Source: Patescibacteria group bacterium
GTDB taxonomy: Bacteria > Patescibacteriota > Microgenomatia > UBA8517
Direction of reading: 5' to 3'
DNA: 44,639 nt
NCBI GenBank assembly: GCA_018823885.1
Contig: JAHJHG010000008.1
Span: 1-44,639 of the forward strand
Each line of letters starts with the position of its first letter. The first letter of the stretch is position 1. Of this stretch, positions 39,257 through 44,639 are shown piece by piece. A program made the translations under genes and the position numbers. The notes under the pieces were generated by a model. It saw only the letters and a program-made list of their open reading frames with translations, was not told the DNA's origin and searched no databases.

Positions 39257-39398
39257 GGTCGGGAAATAAAGAAAAGACATTATTGTTCAATATATTGCCT
39301 TTAAAAAATAGCTGTTGGAGTTAAAGCTTACATGGAATACCTTCCGTCAACAGCTGAATTGTATATTCAAACTGGTTGATGATATATTATTATTAAGC

Positions 39399-40835
39399 AT
39401 GGAAAAAGAAACAACACAAGATAGTAAAACCACAATACCTGAAGTTCAATCTGAACCTAAAGAAGATCTTCAACCCGTCACTCAAGATCCTGAAACTCAA
39501 CAAATATCTCCTGAGGTGGTAATGGACTCCGAATCAGTCATTAATCAGCCTGTCAAAAATAAAAACAAATTGTTGATGATAATTCTTGTATTACTTCTAA
39601 TTTTAATCGGGGCTGGTGGGTTTTTTGGCTATAGATATTACCAATCAATGCAACAACCCGCTGAAAATGGGGTAACTGTTCCGGTTCAAACGGAAGAGGT
39701 CGATCTTTCAAAATCACACAACACTTTTGGTTTTAACTTGTTTAAGAAATTAGCCTCAATAACCACAGCTGAAGATGAAAATGTTTTTATTTCTCCTACA
39801 AGTATTTCTGTCGCGCTTTCGATGATATACAACGCTGCTGATGGTGAAACGAAAGAAGAGCTTTCCAGTTTGCTGGGATTTCAAAACCTTAGTACAGATA
39901 ATATAAACCAAAATACAAAAGACCTTTTGGACAGTTTCAATTCAGAATCTGATATTACCTTACATTTACTAAATTCATTGTGGGGAAATAAAGTTTTTGT
40001 TTTCAATCAGACCTTTATCGACACACTAGAAACTTATTACGAGGCAGAGGTTTCATCAGTGGATTTTGCTGATCCGAATACTGTTGACACAATCAACGGT
40101 TGGGTTAACTCTGCCACTTCAGGAATAATTGAATCTGTTTGTTCAGATCTTCCAAAAGACGGAACCAATGTTTTAATTAACGCTATTTATTTCAATGCTA
40201 GGTGGTCAAGTATGTTTTTATCTTTTCTATCTTCTGACTTACCATTCAACAATAATGATGGAGAAGTGGTTATACATCCTTTTATGAAACAGACAAGATA
40301 TAGAGGAAACTATGCCGAAACTGACAATTACCAGGCAATTCGGTTGCCGTATGGGATAAATGAAGAAGTGGCAATGATTATTGTCTTGCCAAAATTTGAC
40401 GTTGATGAGTTTATAGAAAATATAGACCTAGACGCTTGGAACTCAATTCTAGAGCAGTTTGAATTTAAAATAGGTACCATTATTCTCCCAAAGTTTAAGG
40501 TGGAAAGTAATTACCAAATGGACGAAATCTTACCATTGCTTGGTATGATAAAAAGTTTTACTCCGGAGGCTGATTATCTCAACATGTTAGACGATTCGTC
40601 CAACTTACCATATGTCTCTATTGAGGAAATAATTCACAAAGCTATTATTGAAGTAGACGAGGAAGGAACAGAAGCGGCAGCTGTTACTGCTATCCTTCCA
40701 ATAGCAATGGGAGGGAAACCGCCAGAGTTGCCTGAATTTTATATGGAAGTAAACAGTCCGTTTATCTTTGCTATTCAAGATGAACAAAGTGGAGAAATAT
40801 TATTTATTGGAACGATAAAAAACTTGTCTAAATAA
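39399..40835 (+). CDS. membrane-anchored serpin (serine protease inhibitor family I4)
   Basis: N-terminal TM (KLLMIILVLLLILIGAGGFFGYRYY); NVFISPTSISVALSMIYNAADGETKEEL; hinge EVDEEGTEAAAVTA; C-terminal FYMEVNSPFIFAIQDEQSGEILFIGTI. Start placed at ATG 39399. Confidence 0.92.
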   Translation: MEKETTQDSKTTIPEVQSEPKEDLQPVTQDPETQQISPEVVMDSESVINQPVKNKNKLLMIILVLLLILIGAGGFFGYRYYQSMQQPAENGVTVPVQTEEVDLSKSHNTFGFNLFKKLASITTAEDENVFISPTSISVALSMIYNAADGETKEELSSLLGFQNLSTDNINQNTKDLLDSFNSESDITLHLLNSLWGNKVFVFNQTFIDTLETYYEAEVSSVDFADPNTVDTINGWVNSATSGIIESVCSDLPKDGTNVLINAIYFNARWSSMFLSFLSSDLPFNNNDGEVVIHPFMKQTRYRGNYAETDNYQAIRLPYGINEEVAMIIVLPKFDVDEFIENIDLDAWNSILEQFEFKIGTIILPKFKVESNYQMDEILPLLGMIKSFTPEADYLNMLDDSSNLPYVSIEEIIHKAIIEVDEEGTEAAAVTAILPIAMGGKPPELPEFYMEVNSPFIFAIQDEQSGEILFIGTIKNLSK

Positions 40836-40855
40836 AAAGAGTTCAAAGACTTAAA

Positions 40856-41428
40856 ATGGAAAAAATGAAATCTACCCGTTTTGCTAAACATGTTATTAAG
40901 ATTTTATCTAAAGAACATAGAGGCATGACTCTTTATTTCTTCTGGGGCGGCTTCACTATCTTGCAAATTCTTTTTGTGACCCTTATAAGTACTTTTTTTG
41001 TTTGGGCGGTATTTTATTTTGTAGAAAATAATCAAGGATTTTATATCGCCGCAAGCTTGGGAGTATTGCTTGCATCTATAACCATATCACCTCTTCTATT
41101 GGCTGTGACGACTGAAAAAACAGAACTTGAACGCCTACTTGTAAGAGGGAAAGAGCTTTGGAAGGAGAAGACACTTGCTATGCTCAATAACAAAAACCCA
41201 ATCTTTAATAAATTTATGAGCGCGCCGTATTGGAAGGTTGCACTGCTTTCAGTGTTAGTTTATTACCTTTTTCCTTCAGACAATAATATAACAGAATGGT
41301 TTGTGGTGACATTGTCTTTTTTCATGGCCACGACGGCGATAATTCTTTTACTGGCTAGGCTTGTTCTTTTTTTGAAATTTAGAGGTTCATTGAAGAAAAC
41401 TCTCGGCGATCCTGTTCTAGAAGGGTAA
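40856..41428 (+). CDS. hypothetical membrane protein
   Basis: 190 aa with four TM segments. Confidence 0.7.
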   Translation: MEKMKSTRFAKHVIKILSKEHRGMTLYFFWGGFTILQILFVTLISTFFVWAVFYFVENNQGFYIAASLGVLLASITISPLLLAVTTEKTELERLLVRGKELWKEKTLAMLNNKNPIFNKFMSAPYWKVALLSVLVYYLFPSDNNITEWFVVTLSFFMATTAIILLLARLVLFLKFRGSLKKTLGDPVLEG

Positions 41429-41608
41429 AAAGAAATGGCCTTTTTTAATGTTTTGAATCAGCATTGGGCCATATTGACAGTACCCATCCCAAAGCGCACC
41501 ATCCTCGGTCTCGCCACCACATGGGATTTTAATAAACCATAAGAATATGCCTAATATAAGAAATATAAAAAGTATTATACGAACTATAATAAAATCTTTT
41601 CGCCTCAC
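41417..41608 (-). CDS. hypothetical small membrane protein
   Basis: 63 aa, one TM segment, Cys-containing tail; weak support. Confidence 0.4.
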   Translation of the reverse strand: MRRKDFIIVRIILFIFLILGIFLWFIKIPCGGETEDGALWDGYCQYGPMLIQNIKKGHFFLPF

Positions 41609-41666
41609 AATTTAATATGTCATCATACATTAAGGAAGTCAATGATATTGAAGCTAATAATACTAT

Positions 41667-41710
41667 GGGTGACTGATGCATCTTATTTTGAACCGCTTTT
41701 AGCCCATTTC
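41667..41710 (+). repeat. Interspersed element subfamily B, copy B3
   Basis: gggtgactgatgcatcttattttgaaccgcttttagcccatttc; the first eight bases match subfamily A (GGGTGACT). Confidence 0.65.
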
Positions 41711-41756
41711 GAGCAATTAAGGCTTATTTACGAAGCCGAAGAAAAGGAGGAAGGCC

Positions 41757-42197
41757 ATGCATAATTCCTCACTTTTCGACGAAACCACCTTCTACAAGCA
41801 ATTTAGCAAAGATTTGCGTTCCTGCAAAACCGAGGTAATTATCGAAAGTCCCTTCATAACCTCGGACAGAATGGCCACATTGTACCCTATTTTTGAGAAG
41901 CTTATTCAGCGTAAGGTGAATGTGTATGTTATAACTCGCGACCCCAGTGAACATTCGGATGTGTACAAAAAACAGTCTGAAGCGGAAATTCAACGCTTTG
42001 AAAGTCTCGGCGTTCAGGTCTTTATTTGCCTGGGGAACCATCACAGAAAACTGGCGATTTTGGACAGGAAAATACTTTGGGAAGGCAGTTTAAATATTCT
42101 GTCTCAAATGAAGAGTCGGGAAATTATGAGACGCATTGAGAAAAAAGAAACAGCAGGGGAGATGTTCCGTTTTCTAAAACTGGAGCGGTTTATTTAA
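41757..42197 (+). CDS. phospholipase D-like domain protein (single HKD motif)
   Basis: EVIIESPFITSDRMATLYPIFEKL...HHRKLAILDRKILWEGSLNILSQ; preceded by AAAGGAGGAAGGCC. Confidence 0.85.
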   Translation: MHNSSLFDETTFYKQFSKDLRSCKTEVIIESPFITSDRMATLYPIFEKLIQRKVNVYVITRDPSEHSDVYKKQSEAEIQRFESLGVQVFICLGNHHRKLAILDRKILWEGSLNILSQMKSREIMRRIEKKETAGEMFRFLKLERFI

Positions 42198-42246
42198 TAA
42201 TGCAGTTGAACGTGATATTCTTATCTAGTATAAAAAGGTAGAAGTT

Positions 42247-42501
42247 ATGAACAAAGCACCTAAAGAAAAAGAAATTCAAAAAATCTTAAAAATTCTAAAA
42301 CAAACACACCCGGAGAAAGCCACGCGGAAGTACGCGATCAAAACCATCAAGAGTATGAGGAAATTTGCATCTATGGTTATTGACAGAATCGAGGAGGACT
42401 TGGAGTCTGGGAAAATAAAAATCTCAGAGAAGGGCGAAGTTATGAGGGAGGGGAAAGTAATTAAAAAAGCCGATGATCCAGAAAATAAGTCAAAAGGGTA
42501 A
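42247..42501 (+). CDS. hypothetical protein
   Basis: 84 aa, charged; no recognised domain. Confidence 0.55.
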   Translation: MNKAPKEKEIQKILKILKQTHPEKATRKYAIKTIKSMRKFASMVIDRIEEDLESGKIKISEKGEVMREGKVIKKADDPENKSKG

Positions 42502-42696
42502 AATTTTGGAAGACTTTACCTTCAGGGCTTTGGCTATCTTCTCCAAAACTTCAAAGGTCGGGTTTTCTTCGCCTCTTTCTATTCGGGCGTAATAATTAAC
42601 ATGAATCCCCGCCTTCTCGGCTATGTCTGCCTGGGTTAAACCAAACCTCTCTCTTACCTTTTTGATGTTTTTTCCTAACTTATCTTGTAAAACCAT
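42490..42696 (-). CDS. XRE-family helix-turn-helix regulator
   Basis: LGKNIKKVRERFGLTQADIAEKAGIHVNYYARIERGEENPTFEVLEKIAKALKV. Confidence 0.92.
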   Translation of the reverse strand: MVLQDKLGKNIKKVRERFGLTQADIAEKAGIHVNYYARIERGEENPTFEVLEKIAKALKVKSSKILPF

Positions 42697-42789
42697 AAAA
42701 CTTTAAATCCATTTTATATTATACAACTTTTGTGGATAGCTGTTTCTGAGTTATAGCCTGCTTCTAACGGCAAGGGCTAGTAAACTATG

Positions 42790-43401
42790 TCAGGAGCTTC
42801 CTAAGAATACCCTCGGATTTACGGGAATCCCGAATACATTAATCTGGAAGTGTAAATGATTTCCTGTTGCCCAACCTGTACGCCCTTCTGTTCCGATTAT
42901 ATCTCCAGGTTTAACATCCTGTCCCTTTTCGACATTTATTGTATCCAAATGGGCATAAATTGAGGTGAGGTTATCTTCGTGGTCAACGACTACATGCTTG
43001 CCGAATCCCCAGAAAATCCGTCCTGCATAAACTACCTTGCCCTGCATAAACGGAGTAATCGGATCTCCCTTTTTGCCATCGGGGTTTGCTATATCAATAC
43101 CTGTATGAAATGGTTGGAAAATGCTTGATTCTCCGAATTCTAAAGTAATTACTCCTTTAACTGGCCAGACAAAGGTCCCTGTTATTTCCTTATAAACCGA
43201 GCCGTCTTTGGGATTTTTAATTAAAACCGATCCGGTGACGCTGTCATATTCAACCAACTTGTCCGAAACGGCATCAATTCCGACCCTGGTTATGACGATT
43301 ACGGCAATTATCGGCAAGATTATGGCCAGCAAGAAGGCCGTTGCTACATAAATTATTTCTTTTCTGAAAGAAAAAAGCGTAAATAGAAGCTGGGGGCTCA
43401 T
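42790..43401 (-). CDS. M23 family metallopeptidase, membrane-anchored
   Basis: N-terminal TM; FHTGIDIANPDGKKGDPITPFMQGKVVYAG...VVDHEDNLTSIYAHLD...GRTGWATGNHLHFQI. Confidence 0.92.
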   Translation of the reverse strand: MSPQLLFTLFSFRKEIIYVATAFLLAIILPIIAVIVITRVGIDAVSDKLVEYDSVTGSVLIKNPKDGSVYKEITGTFVWPVKGVITLEFGESSIFQPFHTGIDIANPDGKKGDPITPFMQGKVVYAGRIFWGFGKHVVVDHEDNLTSIYAHLDTINVEKGQDVKPGDIIGTEGRTGWATGNHLHFQINVFGIPVNPRVFLGSS

Positions 43402-44639
43402 CGGATTGGATATAGCTCGGCGGGGTGGGTGGTAATTAGCGGGTGCTCCTTTTTGGAAGCAACTATTTTCAAAGCAACGTGGTTTGAATCGGCGATAATC
43501 AAGGCCTCTCCTTTGTCGCAGGTTAAAAGGAATTTGTGTTCGTATTCACTTAACTTGAACTGCTCAACCACATTATTAATAGTAGTTGTGTCCTGGCGCA
43601 TCAAAAGCCGGAGCGATGCTTGCGAAGCTATGGCCTTTCCGTATTCGTTATTTAAGAAATCGTTGGCTTGCTGTGAAATTATACTAACCCCTAAGTAATA
43701 CTTTCTTGCCCTTCTTGTTAAGCCCGCAATAAACCTGGCTGATTCTTCGTGCTCCAAAAGCATCCAGGCCTCGTCAATCACCAGAAGTCTTTTTTGGGGT
43801 TCTTTTTTAACCTGGTTATAAACATAATTGGCAATAATTACCATCATTATTTGCCTGATTGATTCGGGCAGGTCTTTGATGTCAAAAACAACCAGCCGGT
43901 TGTCAAGCTTGATGTTTGTCCGGCTGTCAAAAACGCTTGACAGCGAGCCTTTGACGAACTTCTCCATTCGGGTGTAGAGCTTTTTGTTTCGGGTTGAGCG
44001 AAGGTTTTTGTAAAGGTCTTTTAAAAGTGGATAGGATTTTCCTTTTGTTCTGGTGTTTTTGCCTTTTATCGACCAGCCGTGTTTTTTGTATGTTGCGATA
44101 ATTGCTTTATCAATCACCGCCTTTTCCTGGGCCGTTAAGCCGTCGACCATAAGAGATATTATTTCGGTTAAGTCCTGAATGTGTTCTGCCAAGTTTCCGT
44201 CTCCGTGGGAGCCGACAGAAAAATCAAAAGGGTTTATTTTTTCTTTTGACTTGGCCGAAAGCTTGATGTAAGTACCCTTCAAGGAGTCGGTCAGCTGCTT
44301 GTATTCTCTTTCCGGGTCAATGACGATTACCTTTGTCTTTTGCATAAGCTGTCTTAGAATTTCTACCTTTGCGGCGTAGCTTTTGCCGCTTCCAGATTGA
44401 GCGAAGATGATACTGTTGGCGTTATTCAGGGAAAAGCGGTCTATCATGACAAGAGAGTTATTCGACTTGTTAATCCCGTAGAGGATCCCGGACTCCTGGA
44501 CAAACTCGCTTGATATAAAAGGAAAAGTCAAAGAGGCGGACGAGCTGTCGAGGTTTCTTTTTTGGGAAAGAAGATTTTCTCCTCTCGGAAGGACCGATTG
44601 AAGGGCTTCAAGCTGCTGAAAACTGGCCGTTTTGGTGTA
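43398..44639 (-). CDS. VirB4/TraC-like conjugation ATPase, 5' end outside window
   Basis: Walker A AQSGSGKSYAAKVE, Walker B KRLLVIDEAWMLLEHEESARFIAGLTRRARKYYLGVSIISQQ. Frame is open to the window edge (YTKTASFQQLEALQSVLPRGENLLSQKRNLDSSSASLTFPF), so the listed start at 44531 is internal. Confidence 0.9.
   Translation of the reverse strand, partial: YTKTASFQQLEALQSVLPRGENLLSQKRNLDSSSASLTFPFISSEFVQESGILYGINKSNNSLVMIDRFSLNNANSIIFAQSGSGKSYAAKVEILRQLMQKTKVIVIDPEREYKQLTDSLKGTYIKLSAKSKEKINPFDFSVGSHGDGNLAEHIQDLTEIISLMVDGLTAQEKAVIDKAIIATYKKHGWSIKGKNTRTKGKSYPLLKDLYKNLRSTRNKKLYTRMEKFVKGSLSSVFDSRTNIKLDNRLVVFDIKDLPESIRQIMMVIIANYVYNQVKKEPQKRLLVIDEAWMLLEHEESARFIAGLTRRARKYYLGVSIISQQANDFLNNEYGKAIASQASLRLLMRQDTTTINNVVEQFKLSEYEHKFLLTCDKGEALIIADSNHVALKIVASKKEHPLITTHPAELYPIR

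Noticed and set aside
29199-41710. Insertion sequence or transposon copies
   Set aside because: No transposase ORF or terminal inverted repeats were recognised; copies share a sharp left edge but no consistent flanking target duplications were seen by eye.

Overview
The window looks like a chromosomal segment of a low-GC bacterium, probably Patescibacteria/CPR. That placement is an inference from the small streamlined genes, the CxxC...CxxC zinc-ribbon protein, the stand-alone EF-Tu-domain-2-like protein and the VirB4/M23 pair; it was not tested. Bases 1-28.2 kb are a dense, mostly plus-strand housekeeping block: PolX, LemA, HtpX, gatC/gatA/MFS/gatB, dnaE, rplS, ruvC, holA-like, sugar-phosphate enzymes, ppsA-eno-gpmI, DedA, lexA, transglutaminase, secG and an SBP. 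Bases ~29.2-41.7 kb are a sparse accessory region of unrelated genes on both strands, many encoding predicted secreted, lipoprotein or membrane proteins (GH10-like lipoprotein, PKD/beta-propeller protein, membrane-anchored serpin). Bases 42.5-44.6 kb enter a VirB4/M23 type IV secretion-like module. The main discovery candidate is in the accessory region. A 38-bp core, consensus GGGTGACTTACCGAACGATGTTAGAACTCATTTCATAA, occurs eight times with no length change and always in the same orientation. It punctuates the region roughly once per gene regardless of gene strand. A related subfamily, GGGTG-N18/19-GAACC...TTT, adds three copies. No recombinase is visible in the window. This resembles a cassette array that does not fit the integron attC pattern. 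A gene fragment cut at the left edge of one copy, and a shared terminator with a compensatory base change next to two unrelated genes, support recombination or insertion at the element.
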